64,000 nt of DNA from Adiantum capillus-veneris (Eukaryota; Streptophyta; Polypodiopsida; Polypodiales; Pteridaceae): the NCBI GenBank assembly GCA_014529385.2, contig CM043948.1, positions 20,574,951 through 20,638,950 on the forward strand, written 5' to 3'. Below the pieces are notes generated by a model that was given only the letters and a program-made list of their open reading frames with translations, did not search any database and was not told where the DNA came from. How positions within the stretch are numbered: the stretch's first letter is position 1; the number at the start of each line of letters is the position of its first letter. This document shows positions 23,615 through 34,372 of the stretch, in pieces. A program made the translations under genes and the position numbers.

Positions 23615-24013
23615 TTATTTCCCCCTTCCTTGTCTGAGTCGTCCCGGACGAAGGGTGGTGCATGTGCATGGGTTTTGAACTCTGTGTCTATGCATGGCCG
23701 TGTAATGTGGCCCTATTCTGATGTTTGAGACAATGTGTTGGGTAACAATATGCTGTGCATGATGTGGGAACTGAATGCAGTGTTCAATGGCTTTTGATGG
23801 CGAGGGTAGCTGTTTATGAAACATGAGAACTTGCAGTTGAATTGCTCTTTCCTTGATTGTGGGTGTTGTGCTGGCAACTATTTTTGGAACCCATTTATAT
23901 GTGGTTTGCTGTATCTTTACCGATTCTGCTTTAGTTTTCACCGGTTTCCAGTGCCATTTGGAAGATTCAGGCTTCTTGTTTTGAGTTTTGGTGTTCCTTT
24001 CGAGCTCTGGCAT
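23615..24013 (-). pseudogene. E2 pol C-terminal tail
   Basis: 132 codons in the same frame as the integrase ORF, separated from it only by a TGA at 24044. Lysine-rich, with a W-x-P-K motif (TTYKWVPKIV near 23890). A polypurine run (AAGGAAGGGGG on the minus strand) begins immediately after, at about 23617-23630. Confidence 0.6.
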
Positions 24014-24043
24014 TGAAACTCCAGTGTTATCCTTTTTTGGTTT

Positions 24044-25792
24044 TCATTTCCACTTTGAAGTAGCATCTGAAGGTTTTGGAGATGATGATGCTTCCGTCTG
24101 GAGTTTGCCCTTAGGTAGCCATATCTTGCTCGGTTTGTTGGTCAGCAATGATTTCCTTATCCAGACCTTCTGAATAACCTTTGGGGTTGTTTTTGGCTGA
24201 ATAGCCGGGTGCTTATTGTCGATGGGAATACTTGGCCACGAGTGATCTGTTTTGGCGAATGGAGTCATGTACACGTTAGAGTTGTGTGTGTACCTTAACG
24301 CATGTTCTGACCATTCAGTGACTGCATTGTACGTTCTCATCCATGGGACTCCTAAACATATTGATTCTCTGAATACTCCGTCTTTCATTACAAAAAATTG
24401 ATGAGGGCAACTATTTCCATCAAGATTGATTGGTAAGTTTACTATCCCCATTGTTGGCATTGTTGCACCGTTTGCCGCTTGTAGATCACGTGTGGATTGC
24501 ACGAGGGGTTCATCTGTAAGCATCCTGTAAGTGGAGAAGTTGACCGCATTAACTCTTGCACCTGTGTCAATTAATGCTCGCTGATACCTGCAATGCGGGA
24601 CTTTGACATTGATTCGAACATCAATTCCTGTTTCCCATTGCTCATCAGTTTGAATGATAGATAAAGGAATTTGAGCCATGTCCACTGGCGGAGGAAGTCT
24701 TTGTTGTTGTAATGTTTGTTTTCTTTTTAAAATCCTGACTTTGGCCTCTTCCTGCGCTTGAGATTTTGTTTCTTTTGCTTTGTTCTTGCGCTCCTTCGCA
24801 GCATGTATTTTGGCAAGCATCTCTGTGGTTAGTGGCAAGTTGTATTTCTTTAGTGTGCAACCACTAATCCAGTTAGGCATTTCCTCTCCCTCTAATGTCG
24901 CAAGTTTGATGGCACCGCTAGATGATATGTCAAGAATCACGTAGGGTCCATTCCCTTGCTTTTTGAGTTTCCAGGAATGTTGTTTTAGGGTATACATTAA
25001 AACGTAATCCCCAGTAGCAAATTCCTTGTTGATTACATGTTGATCAAAGAATGATTTCATGTTTCGTTTTTGCGCGTAGATTGATGCAACGGCTCTCAAT
25101 CTAGTTTCATCCATTTTTTCTAGGACATCTACTTGATTGGATAATTCATGGTCCATCCATTCTAATTGTTTAGCGACTCGAAGTGTGGGAATAAGGAATT
25201 CAAGTGGCAAAATCGCTTGCATTCCATAAACCATGTTGAATGGAGTCGTTCCGATGGATGTTTTGTAAGCTACTCGATACGCCCATAAAGCCGAATACAG
25301 CTTTTGATCCCAGTCAGCTCTCGATTTGCCGACAATTTTGGTGAGAATTGTCACTAGAATTTTATTCGTACTTTTTGCTTGGCCGTTCGCTTGTGGATGA
25401 TAGGGGGCGGACTTCCTATGAATTACCATGAATTCGTCCAATAGGAATTCGATCACTTCATTGATGAAGTGAGTGCCTCTATCGCTCACGAGCTCAATTG
25501 GTAAGCCATATCTGGTGAAAATGTTCTCGTACAAAAACTGTGTTGTCGTTTTTGCATCATTTTCGGCTGTTGCTTTAGCTTCCACCCATTTTGTTAGATA
25601 ATTTGTTGCCACTATAATGTATTGAGCGTGCGTTTTATACCCCGGAGGCGCTAACGATCCTATAAAATCTATTCCGCATTTCGCAAACGCTCTTGCCCCC
25701 ATCATTGGCCTTAAGGGCATATCGTCTCGCGTTCTCGGAATTTTCATTTTTTGGCACTCATCACATTGTTTCACAAACTCTTCAGCGTCCAT
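24044..25792 (-). CDS. E2 integrase core fused to a second retropepsin-like domain
   Basis: 582 codons. The ORF opens inside the H2C2 zinc module (CDECQ). The core carries the first two catalytic Asp residues (GIDFIG; VSDRGTHF). At the third position the family's Glu is Lys (GQAKSTNK, codon 25373-25375), so this copy should be inactive. The integrase C-terminus ends with a WISGCTLKKY-type block. After a Lys/Gln linker comes a domain with RALIDTGARVNAV (DTGA at 24557-24568) and LGVPWMR about 75 residues later, the two hallmarks of a retropepsin. Two W-x-K/P-K repeats close the ORF. Ty3 protease normally lies before RT, and this element already has one there (28985-29400). Confidence 0.8.
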   Translation of the reverse strand: MDAEEFVKQCDECQKMKIPRTRDDMPLRPMMGARAFAKCGIDFIGSLAPPGYKTHAQYIIVATNYLTKWVEAKATAENDAKTTTQFLYENIFTRYGLPIELVSDRGTHFINEVIEFLLDEFMVIHRKSAPYHPQANGQAKSTNKILVTILTKIVGKSRADWDQKLYSALWAYRVAYKTSIGTTPFNMVYGMQAILPLEFLIPTLRVAKQLEWMDHELSNQVDVLEKMDETRLRAVASIYAQKRNMKSFFDQHVINKEFATGDYVLMYTLKQHSWKLKKQGNGPYVILDISSSGAIKLATLEGEEMPNWISGCTLKKYNLPLTTEMLAKIHAAKERKNKAKETKSQAQEEAKVRILKRKQTLQQQRLPPPVDMAQIPLSIIQTDEQWETGIDVRINVKVPHCRYQRALIDTGARVNAVNFSTYRMLTDEPLVQSTRDLQAANGATMPTMGIVNLPINLDGNSCPHQFFVMKDGVFRESICLGVPWMRTYNAVTEWSEHALRYTHNSNVYMTPFAKTDHSWPSIPIDNKHPAIQPKTTPKVIQKVWIRKSLLTNKPSKIWLPKGKLQTEASSSPKPSDATSKWK

Positions 25793-26869
25793 GAATAGTG
25801 TAGGCCACCATATGCCTGCAATAAGAATTGCTTTGGCCGTTTTGTCAGTTGAGAAATGTCCACCAGCTTCTCCGCTGTGTGCTTACTCTAAGATAGGAAT
25901 GTATTCCTCTTCAGTCACGCACATTCTCAATTGATGGTCCTTTTCCCTCTTGTAAAGAGCGTCCTCAATCAGTACATAGTTTTCCGCCTCTTTTATGATC
26001 GTTTTGATTCATGATCTACTCATCCCCTCAGGCAGTATCCTGGTGGTGAGGTATTCAACGATGTAGTTACTCCATCGGGGTGCTACAAACAACCTGAATA
26101 GAGTCGCGTGTTCTATTGGCTTTTGAAGCGTGCATTTGACACAAGATTTGACATGTATATGAACACTATGTTGCATTTTTGGCCAATACACACCCGTTCT
26201 CATCAATCTCTGGTACATCTGTGCATGCCCATTACGAATTCCCGTTGTTTGTACATGAGCCTGGTTTAGGTACAATTCCCGTTCACTAGATTCAATACAA
26301 AGCCTAAGGATTTGATCCGTTCCCTGTATGTATAGCCTGCCCGCCAACATTACCAATGATCTGGATGCTGCAATGGTAGATGGTTGTCTTGTCATATTCA
26401 AAGACCCGATAGTCAGCAAAGGAATTAAGTCCTCGCTCCATCTTGGAACCATTTCTATGTTGAAAAGACATGCATCTGGCAGATCATCATCAACTCCTAC
26501 AGGGTTTTCTCCATGCATCATTCTAGATAAATGATCCGCTCTTTGGTGTGTAGTACCTTTCTTGACCACTACTGTAAAGTCAAACTCAAGCAGGATGATG
26601 AACCATCGAACAATCCTTCCCGTACTACGAGGTTTGTTTACTAAATACAGCAATGCTTGGTGATCAACGAAGAATACAAATTTATTGGAAAGTAAGTAGT
26701 GTCTAAACTTTTTCACCGTATAAAACATACCTAATCCCTCCCTCTTAGTTTTCGTGTAATTCTTCTCTGCATTGTTCAATTGTCTACTGGAGTAACTTAT
26801 TGGAAAATCCATGTTGTTCTCTCCAGGTTGTGCAAGTATGCATCCTATTGCATACGCTGATGCATCCAC
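25793..26869 (-). pseudogene. E2 RNase H and two integrase H2C2 modules
   Basis: From 26869 the frame encodes the Ty3 RNase H (VDASAYAIGCILAQPG; KFRHYLL; FVDHQALLYL; RADHLSR). It is followed by a first module PRWSEDLIPLL...LYLNQAHV...GHAQMY...GVYWPKM...CVKC (about 26100-26460). The frame closes at 26009. It resumes, with two more stops, as a second module of the same plan: PRWSNYIVEYL...LYKREKDHQLRMCV...HSGEAGGHF...GIWWPTL...CDEC (about 25755-26080). Two complete linker-plus-zinc modules before one integrase core is unusual. Confidence 0.75.
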
Positions 26870-26894
26870 GTGAATGTGAAAGATCTTTTCCTAA

Positions 26895-27562
26895 TCCGGA
26901 GCTTTGAATATTGGAGCGGAAATTAATCTATGCTTCAACGTTTGAAAAGCTTCCTCGCACTCTTCTGTCCACTCAAATTTAGTTATCAGCGCGTAAAGTG
27001 GTTTTGCAATTATAGCGTACGAGTAGATAAATCTTCGATAATATCCACAATGACCCATAAATGCCTATACCTCTTTCACCTTTACTGGTCATGGTAGATC
27101 AACAATGACGCCGATCTTCTCCATGTCTGTCGAAATCCCGTTTTTGGACACTATATGTCCCAGTATTTTGCCCTGTCTTATCATGAAGACGTATTTTTCT
27201 GGATTCAGGCAAATCCGATATAGCCTGCATTTTTCGAACACCTTGGTCAAGTGCTCTATGTGCTCCAGTCTTACAAGGGAGTGAACGCACAAGTCATCCA
27301 TGTAAATTTCTAAGAATTGTCTTAGATATTCTTTAAAAGCATGACCCATTAGCCTCTGAAATGTAGCTGGTGGATTTGTTAGGCCAAAAGCCATTACCCG
27401 GAATGCAAAAATACCCCATTCAGTTGCGAAAGCCGTTTTGTGCTGATCCTCTGGCTTTATTGCGAGTTGGTTGTAATCCGAAAAGCCATCTAAGAAGCTA
27501 TAAGCCTCTTTGCCTGCTACCCTTTCTATTACATGATCAGTAATGGGTAGGGGATAGTTGTC
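26895..27562 (-). pseudogene. E2 reverse transcriptase core
   Basis: The ORF at 27089-27394 contains the catalytic YMDD (27293-27304, within FLEIYMDDLCVHS) and MAFGLTNPPATFQRLM. Upstream, the same frame reads DNYPLP...YSFLDGFSDYNQL after a single TGA at 27563-27565, where the family has Arg (CGA to TGA). Downstream stops near 27089, 27065 and 26893 interrupt the connection before RNase H. It would copy the element RNA to DNA; inactive as written. Confidence 0.85.
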
Positions 27563-28357
27563 TCAAATTGTAGTAGCATTTACTTTCTTGAGATTGACAC
27601 ACACTCTCAACTTTCCGTTTTTCTTCGGGACCACCACAATTGGTGAAACCCAATCGGTGTGCTCAATTTCGTAAAAAAACTCTGCCTCCTTAAGTTTATC
27701 TATCTCCTCCTTGATCTTTTTAGCAAATGTTTCATTGTAAGTATAGGGACGTTTTCTGCTGGGTTTGGCATCATTCTTAAGGGGTATCGTGTGTTGACAG
27801 ATACTAGGATCCACCCCCTTAAGATCTTTGTACGACCACGCAAACACATCTCTATACTGTTTAAGAGTAGCTACCAAAAGCTTTTCCTCTTCTTCAGTAA
27901 GATCCGTGCCAATATATGTAGGTTTTGGATCTTCTCCTGGCTCCGCTAGATCTATTCGTTTGGCTTTTTCAGGACCGTCGTACGATGTACTCGGTTCTTT
28001 CAATTCCCTCATAGGTTGTTGCACTATGATTTTCCTATCTTGTATGGTATATTTCTTATAATGGGATGGTGTATCTATCTTGTCAGAACTCGTGTCCTCA
28101 TTCGTTTCAAAGTCGGTCGTCCATATGTCTCTAAGGGTTCGCTTGAGCTTATTGTACTCTGTTTTCCTCTCTGTTTTGGTCATTCCAGACTCTGTTTTCC
28201 TCTCTTTTTGCGACTTAATCATCCGCTTTTCATGTCTGTTCTTCTTGTTGTTTTTCCATGGTTTAGTTTTGGTAAACCGGCCAGTGACCTTGTCTTTGAC
28301 ACAATCCTCAGCTTTGACAAGCTTTAGATATCCCGTTCTGTCATTGACAAGAGGCAT
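27563..28357 (-). CDS. E2 RT N-terminal region
   Basis: 264 codons. A lysine-rich linker leads to YRDVFAWSYKDLKGVDP, then HTIPLKNDAKPSRKRPY and the RT fingers motif WVSPIVVVPKKNGKLRVCV. These blocks are diagnostic of plant Ty3 RT. It ends at the TGA before the DNYPLP block. Confidence 0.85.
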   Translation of the reverse strand: MPLVNDRTGYLKLVKAEDCVKDKVTGRFTKTKPWKNNKKNRHEKRMIKSQKERKTESGMTKTERKTEYNKLKRTLRDIWTTDFETNEDTSSDKIDTPSHYKKYTIQDRKIIVQQPMRELKEPSTSYDGPEKAKRIDLAEPGEDPKPTYIGTDLTEEEEKLLVATLKQYRDVFAWSYKDLKGVDPSICQHTIPLKNDAKPSRKRPYTYNETFAKKIKEEIDKLKEAEFFYEIEHTDWVSPIVVVPKKNGKLRVCVNLKKVNATTI

Positions 28358-28378
28358 CGGATTATGCTTATTCGCCCT

Positions 28379-28939
28379 TTATTTTCTGGTTCTCTTGGAT
28401 TTATACCGCTCCTGTCGACTAGGTTTTTGGTTATGAAATTCGTAAAACCTGTCCTGTCTCATCTTGTATTTCCCGTTCCTCTCTGATGCGCTTGATCTTT
28501 CATCATTAGCCTCTATCAGTTGGTTTTCGTCGTCCAATGATGGAAGGTCACAGCATAGTGAATCTGTGAATTCCTCTTCTATTTGAATCATATCGTTCAC
28601 TACAGATACCTTATCAATTATTCGTTTACAACCAGTCTCACATGGAGGTTCTTCTTGTTCCTCGCTCTTTGATCCTGACTCAAGGACAACGCTAGCCATT
28701 TGCAACGTTACTAGGTCATATCCTTCTTCGTCACAAAGTTTCGTAGGTGTGCATTCGTTAACACATACGTCTAAAGTTGACAATATTTGAGTCCACCCGA
28801 ATGGCTCAAATAAATGTTCTAGGAAAGGTTCTGGAAAATATGCCTTGTCTTCGACAGATCTTTCCAGAACGCATTCCTCTCTGATTATCTCACCACAATT
28901 AGATGCTCCATACATCCAGACATGCGCTTTTGTTTGCAT
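28379..28939 (-). CDS. E2 acidic linker between protease and RT
   Basis: 186 codons in the pol frame, rich in E, D and C, with no catalytic motif. Part of it (near 28740-28860) is matched by the relic at 54560-54800, showing that this linker is conserved among related elements. Confidence 0.5.
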   Translation of the reverse strand: MQTKAHVWMYGASNCGEIIREECVLERSVEDKAYFPEPFLEHLFEPFGWTQILSTLDVCVNECTPTKLCDEEGYDLVTLQMASVVLESGSKSEEQEEPPCETGCKRIIDKVSVVNDMIQIEEEFTDSLCCDLPSLDDENQLIEANDERSSASERNGKYKMRQDRFYEFHNQKPSRQERYKSKRTRK

Positions 28940-28984
28940 CCACGCAGGTATTTCTTTTTCATTTACAGTGGTAGAATTAAATTC

Positions 28985-29400
28985 TTACGCTGGTGTTTTC
29001 GCAACGTCTCTATAGCCGTGATCCTTCATGTTGATTTTCGTTATTAGTTCTTCGTGCCTTAGGTAGATTTTATTGTAACCCCAATCCTGTATCATTTTGA
29101 GTTGACGCATGAATGGTCGTCCCAAAATAATGTCAAAGTTGTTCGTTTTTCCGAAATCCACCACGGCAAAGGTGTGCTCATAGTTAATTCCACACGAAGT
29201 TACAACTATTTGGTCCAGGATCCCCAATGGCCTCTCTACATACCCATCTGCGAGTTGCAGTTTCATTCTAGTTTTCCTGAGAGTTGGACGGCCCCACTTC
29301 TCCCAGATTTGCTTTGTAGCAATCGCCACTCCAGCTCCCTGTCTAGAATAGCTATTGTTGTTATATCCTGATACTCAACAGGTAATGTTGTGTTACCCTC
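28985..29400 (-). pseudogene. E2 first protease (retropepsin)
   Basis: The 28985-29329 frame encodes the protease body: GAGVAIATKQIW leading in, LADGYVERPLGILD, and IILGRPFMRQLKMIQDW. The catalytic Asp codon (ILD, near 29340) is in the other frame (29263-29568). A one-base deletion inside the active-site loop, between LD and GAG, separates the two. This copy therefore cannot make a working upstream protease. Confidence 0.75.
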
Positions 29401-29613
29401 CTCTCCTTTGCAGTAATCTCCGACCTTGTTTATGGGCACTGGTCGGGCTTTGGGTTGACTTCCCCGTTTGTTTTCTTCTCCCGGAGGATTTGTCGGAAGA
29501 GGACTCTTTACTCCCTTGTGCTCCATATGTTTTGCCATGTCTTCCCACAAATGTGGTTTGACTCTCAAGAGTTCGGACAGCGTGATGGTGCATGTTCCGA
29601 TTGTGTCTCATGT

Positions 29614-30672
29614 TCACCTATAAATGAAGGCAGGGTTTTCAAGGATTGGGCTTTGCTTTCCACCGAAATTTCCGTCCCCGCATCCCCATACAACGATTGT
29701 ATATCGGCTGGAAAAAATTCCGTTATCCATGTTAATTTTAGGAATTGAAGCAGATTGTAACGTCGCGCTTCCATTCTTTCTATTTCTAATGGTTTCCCAT
29801 AAGTGCTGTGGCCATTGTTCTTCAACCTCTGGAACTGGCATCATCGTCATTGATTTAGCGTCATGAGTCGTGTTTGGCACAACTCGATGATCCAGTGGCA
29901 ATACTGTTTCAGGCCTGGGTTCGTTTACTCGCTTTGGTTCATCGATTTTTAGTTTTTCTCGCTCTTTGTGAATCAATACTTCTTGTTCTGGGGTTCTAGC
30001 TATCTCAGGTTTCACAAACGCCTCGGCTGTCTCAATGAGGTGTTTACACATTTCCAAACGCTTCGTTTCCACTTGTGCTTGAGGATAAGTCAACCATCTC
30101 TGCTCTAAGGTTTGGTTTGTTTTTAGCCTTGCTTCGTATGCTTGTAATAGAGCATCTAACGGCTCTAGCACTTTGATAACCAAGACTGATCCTCCTGAGG
30201 ACGCTTTCCTTGGTTTGTTGTTGACCTCAGTTGTCTTACTCTCTCTCTCTCTCTCTTGTTTGAGTTGCTCCTTTGTTTCATGCAACTCGTTTTGCATGGC
30301 AATTTGCGTTTTCAACCTTCTCGTTTTCATTCTGTCTCGTTTTGCCTTCCAAGATTTTCGCTGAGTTCAAGGTTCGTTTTTTCTTAAGTCCTTGGTTTGG
30401 GCTCTGGTTATCGCGTTGATTCGGATCATGGGATCGGTTTCTGATCCGCTGCTAGCGCTTGGTATCACCCCCACAATATTCATAGTCGCTTTTCCCTTGT
30501 TGTCCGGATTCTTCGGGCAATCTGGTAATATGTGATTCACACCACATCCGTCGCAAAACCCAAAATTTTTCACTCTTTCGCCCTTGAAAGGACAGTTACG
30601 CTCCCAATGATCCGTACTTTCACAGCTATAGCACTGTCCAATTGTTGGTTGATTTTGAGGAGGTGGTCCCAT
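29614..30672 (-). pseudogene. E2 gag C-terminal knuckles and gag-protease linker
   Basis: The 30367-30672 frame has two zinc knuckles: CYSCESTDHWERNC (C-x2-C-x4-H-x4-C) and CDGCGVNHILPDC (C-x2-C-x3-H-x4-C). 29614-30330 is a charged, helical linker with no known motif. This part lies in a frame one base off from the rest of gag-pol, with shifts near 30650 and 29330. Confidence 0.7.
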
Positions 30673-31426
30673 AGGTGTCTTGCTCTATTAGGATATCCTC
30701 TTGGTTTGTAATGAACATTAACGTTCTCTCGTCTACCAAATATTGATCTCTCGAAGGTTGTGCTATATACGTTGGTGATGCTATACCCTCACTATTTCCC
30801 CACGGTTGATATGCTTCGTCTGCGTATATTTGTGATTCGGGTTCAGTTGCGCAAGGTTCATTTGGTTCCTCGTAATAAGACACTTGAAGTGTACTATTCG
30901 TTCCTGGTGATGCTTCACAAGGTTGAGCGTATCTAATCATGGCCCTGTTTTCTTGTGGTAATGGAGGTTGTTGACCCAACACACGTTGAGGTCTGTCTGC
31001 TCCCACTACCAAATTCATATTTGGTCCAACTTGATACCTTGGAGGAGGTGGCTCGGATGGTCCTGCTGGAGGTCCATATGGTCTTTCCCTCATAAAATTT
31101 TTGTTATAAAAACACTCTTCAGTGCTATGATTCGTCCATTTCTGCTCTATGGCACACCATTTCAGTACTCGTCCACTCGCAACTGGAGCTTTCGACTGTT
31201 GTGTGCACCATGGCATCGGATGATCCCCCCCGCATGCGTCACACTTCCTCGTCTGAGACTGTCTCATCACCGAATGTGATCTCACATGTTGTTGCATTCT
31301 CTTTGTTACCTCCTCTATCAATTGATCAGCTGTCGGCATCAAGGAAGCCTGAGCATCTTTCTTGGTAGAGGGTTCTCTCTTAATCGATGAAGAGCCACTG
31401 ACTATTGAATCAGTATCCTCGGACAC
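30626..31426 (-). CDS. E2 gag, nucleocapsid-like part
   Basis: 266 codons. A first knuckle, CDACGGDHPMPWC (C-x2-C-x3-H-x4-C), is followed by a second Cys/His cluster CAIEQKWTNHSTEEC and a long Pro/Gln/Tyr-rich region. With the two knuckles downstream, E2 gag carries at least three clear zinc-binding motifs. Confidence 0.7.
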   Translation of the reverse strand: MSEDTDSIVSGSSSIKREPSTKKDAQASLMPTADQLIEEVTKRMQQHVRSHSVMRQSQTRKCDACGGDHPMPWCTQQSKAPVASGRVLKWCAIEQKWTNHSTEECFYNKNFMRERPYGPPAGPSEPPPPRYQVGPNMNLVVGADRPQRVLGQQPPLPQENRAMIRYAQPCEASPGTNSTLQVSYYEEPNEPCATEPESQIYADEAYQPWGNSEGIASPTYIAQPSRDQYLVDERTLMFITNQEDILIEQDTYGTTSSKSTNNWTVL

Positions 31427-31669
31427 TTCCCCATATGATTTGCAGTTGTCGACAAGATATAATGCTTCCCTTGTAACCTACTGAAAAGTGCTACAGGCCT
31501 TCAAGTGAAGGTCCTTTTTCAAGGTTTCATTCCTAAGTCCTTCAGAGAAGAGCACAGACAATCTCTCGTCCTGCGGTAATTCTCTTCTCGGGCATCTCTC
31601 AATGTATTGCTTGAATCTCAAGGTCGCTTCCTTCACTTTTTCATTCTCCCTTTGTTCAAAAGCGTATAT

Positions 31670-32188
31670 CTACGATACAATATTATGCTTTATACCCTGT
31701 TTTGAGAATTCTTCTGCGAACTCGCGCAATACATGTTCAATATTCGGACAAGTTTCAGGGTTTAAAGGTTGAAACCATGTTAAGGCCGTCCCTTCCAAGG
31801 TTAGCCTGAATCCCTCGTATTGAGTATGGAAATCAGTGATCTGTTCCGCTCTTAAGACTTGCTTGAAGAGCGATACATGGGCATATGGATCCGCTGAGCC
31901 GCTATACTTCTTTGGCATGCACTTCGCTACTTGGGACGGTCTGATCCGTCTATGGTCTGCGGTCACTCTCATTGCTCCCATGTCCCGACTTAATCGTTCT
32001 CGTACATCAGGGAGGTCGTAGGTTGCTCTCGTTGGCTCACCCGCCCCAAATCTACTACTAGGAGTCAAATGTGATGGGATGACTGCAAATGCTGGACCTA
32101 CAGCCGTATGTGTAGAGATAGGAACCGTACTACCTTGATTCATAGCCATTGATTCTCTGGAATGTAACGTTCCCATGGGGCTTGGCAT
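31670..32188 (-). pseudogene. E2 gag capsid core
   Basis: 172 codons with the retrotransposon gag pattern: PKKYSGSADPYAHVSLFKQV, LTLEGTALTWFQPL, then FAEEFSKQ. Stops separate it from 32345-33109 and 30626-31426, but all three share one frame. Confidence 0.8.
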
Positions 32189-32344
32189 CGAATAATGAGG
32201 TCAACTGAAAGAATCAGCTACGTGAGTCCTTCCTCCACCTGTGGTTAATGGTTCTGGCACAACAGTTGTAGGTGCTGTTCGAAGAGGGCTTGGAGTGACA
32301 TAGTACTGGTGAAGTGGTCCCCCAAAGTACGTATATCCCTCCAA

Positions 32345-33109
32345 TTATTTTTTATCGATCGCTGCATATCGTCTTCCATACTTTTCATATGCGGCAATTT
32401 TCATTTCTGCTCCCTCGGTGTAGGTGAAGACATAAAGTCTTTTCTGCTCAGTCATCTCCCCGACATAGGGTTGCTCGCATCTATAATAGAGATCTTGCTC
32501 TCCATTATTATACTTGTATAACCCCAAGTAGACATTATCCGTGTTGATTCGCATCGTTTCGTTTTCTCGCCTTAATTTCACATTCGGTAAGCTCATTGTT
32601 GGAGCCCTTTCCTCATGTTTCTCGTCTATTTTGGATTTTGTGCCCATCAATCCCCACTTGTCTACAATGTTAGGATTTAGGACTACCAAATACATGATAC
32701 CCTCATCATCTAGGTACCTGTCTCCGCTATAGCTCACAGGCACTAAGTCCCTGAACTCGCTTGGTCTATCTTCTATTTTTACACAGTAGCGGTCCATACC
32801 ATCTTTGTATATCTTGGCACCTTGCTTGTTGTCATATTGATACTTGATGAACAATAGCTTTAGTGTAGCCGAGGGGTCTGATGGCCCTGCTGCCATGTTT
32901 TCTCTCCCGTTTAGTTTTATTTTCCCCAAGTGTTCTGTGAAGTACTCGGAAGATCTCTCTGAAGAAGTATCGGAAATGACTTCTTCAAGGATCGGCTCTA
33001 ACGTTTGTACTATCCCTTGGTTTACACTCTCCTCCGTTGACGCGACACTCGTTTGATCCGCTAAATTTAGATGTCTGGTGTTGATTTGTTTTCCCGATCT
33101 CAAAAACAT
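32345..33109 (-). CDS. E2 gag N-terminal region
   Basis: 254 codons starting MFLRSGKQINTRHL. The MxLRSG start also opens E5 gag (MHLRSGRVLEH) and is common in plant Ty3 gag. The rest is acidic and tyrosine-rich with no known domain. It is the first ORF after the leader, in frame with the capsid core. Confidence 0.65.
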   Translation of the reverse strand: MFLRSGKQINTRHLNLADQTSVASTEESVNQGIVQTLEPILEEVISDTSSERSSEYFTEHLGKIKLNGRENMAAGPSDPSATLKLLFIKYQYDNKQGAKIYKDGMDRYCVKIEDRPSEFRDLVPVSYSGDRYLDDEGIMYLVVLNPNIVDKWGLMGTKSKIDEKHEERAPTMSLPNVKLRRENETMRINTDNVYLGLYKYNNGEQDLYYRCEQPYVGEMTEQKRLYVFTYTEGAEMKIAAYEKYGRRYAAIDKK

Positions 33110-33443
33110 GAAGAAAGTGGGATTTACTGACCGAATCCAAACCTCTTACCTGGAGATGGAGAAATCTTCCAATTCCGGCGACTGCATGGGCTGTTACTTG
33201 ACCGGTCTCTGCAAATGAATACACTGGATGGCTATGAGATCACTGTATCATTCCAACTGTTAGCAGATTCCACACTTCAAAATGATCTCAACACAATTTT
33301 GCTTGTAGATTATTGACAGTATGTCCAATTCGAGTTTTGAAAACTCTTGGTATCTTGTGTAACCTAGGTTTATGAACATGTCAAAAATGAGCTAGATCTG
33401 GGCCAGAGGTACACCGATCGCAATCTTACTTCTGAGTCCAAAT

Positions 33444-33717
33444 TGTTGGGTCCAAGCCCTTGTCGGCCAGCCCGTGGGAAAGCCTCCTATGGCATGTAGA
33501 TGCTTTTAGTTATGAGCCACTCCACAAGTGGAGTTTGCATGGTTAGTTTAGCCTATATATGTAAAAGGTTACACATCAATCAAAATAGAGAAGAAGAATA
33601 GCGTGCAATTTTTGTTCAAGCTGAGTCGACTCTCTCTCTCTCTCTCTCGCCTTCTGCTGTGCTACCTCCACGCCATGGCGACCCACCACCTGCATCCTCC
33701 ATAGCCTCGTTCCAACA
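33444..33717 (+). repeat. E4 5' LTR
   Basis: TGTTGGGTCC...CCAACA, 274 bp. Includes a TATATATG box near 33553 and a TC microsatellite near 33631-33648. Confidence 0.95.
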
Positions 33718-34372
33718 ACTGGTATGAGAGCTTTGGCAAAGCTCGCCTCGGCTTGAGTCGGCGAATCGGCGCGGGAGCAACCGCTTATGCAGAGAATTGG
33801 GAGCTATCGACCTGCGTCAAACTGCTCAGAACCGGCATCAACGGATTCACCCAGGCTTGCTGGAGACATATCGTCTCTTGACCAACTGCCAATTCGGCTT
33901 GTACAGCGCATACTGAGTAGTTCTCTGTTGCTCGACGTCGCCTGCGCCATTACTGTATTACAGAAGGTCTTTTTTTTTGTGAATATTTTCACACTTATTT
34001 CAACTGGCCACCTAGTTACTATTTCAAGCAAGGTACTCTTCCCACCTCGAGTATCCTTGACCCTAGAATACAACACTTAGCATTAAAAAGCCGGATGCTC
34101 GTCAATGCTCATAGTCATAGCAGATAGACATGTGTTTTTTGAAGGCTTACATAACAGTAAAATTTCCAAAATTGACAGCATCTTGGAAAGTTTTTTATTC
34201 AGAGCTTATAAACCCCAATTTGGATGGCAACAAACACAAAGTGGTCTTCAACGTTATAACTCTAAAAGCTGGTGAGAGCGTAGCATCATATCAAAAGGAC
34301 GCTCGTTTTTAGCTATACGTGCAATAACCAACAACGACCACCCTCGTTACCAAGCTTCTTAAAGACTTCAAT

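Noticed and set aside
33787-34080. F-box-like start (LDQLPIRLVQRILSS) in the E4 leader
   Set aside because: Only about 12 residues fit, there is no second half of the motif and no repeats follow; chance is likely. A captured host gene is not supported.
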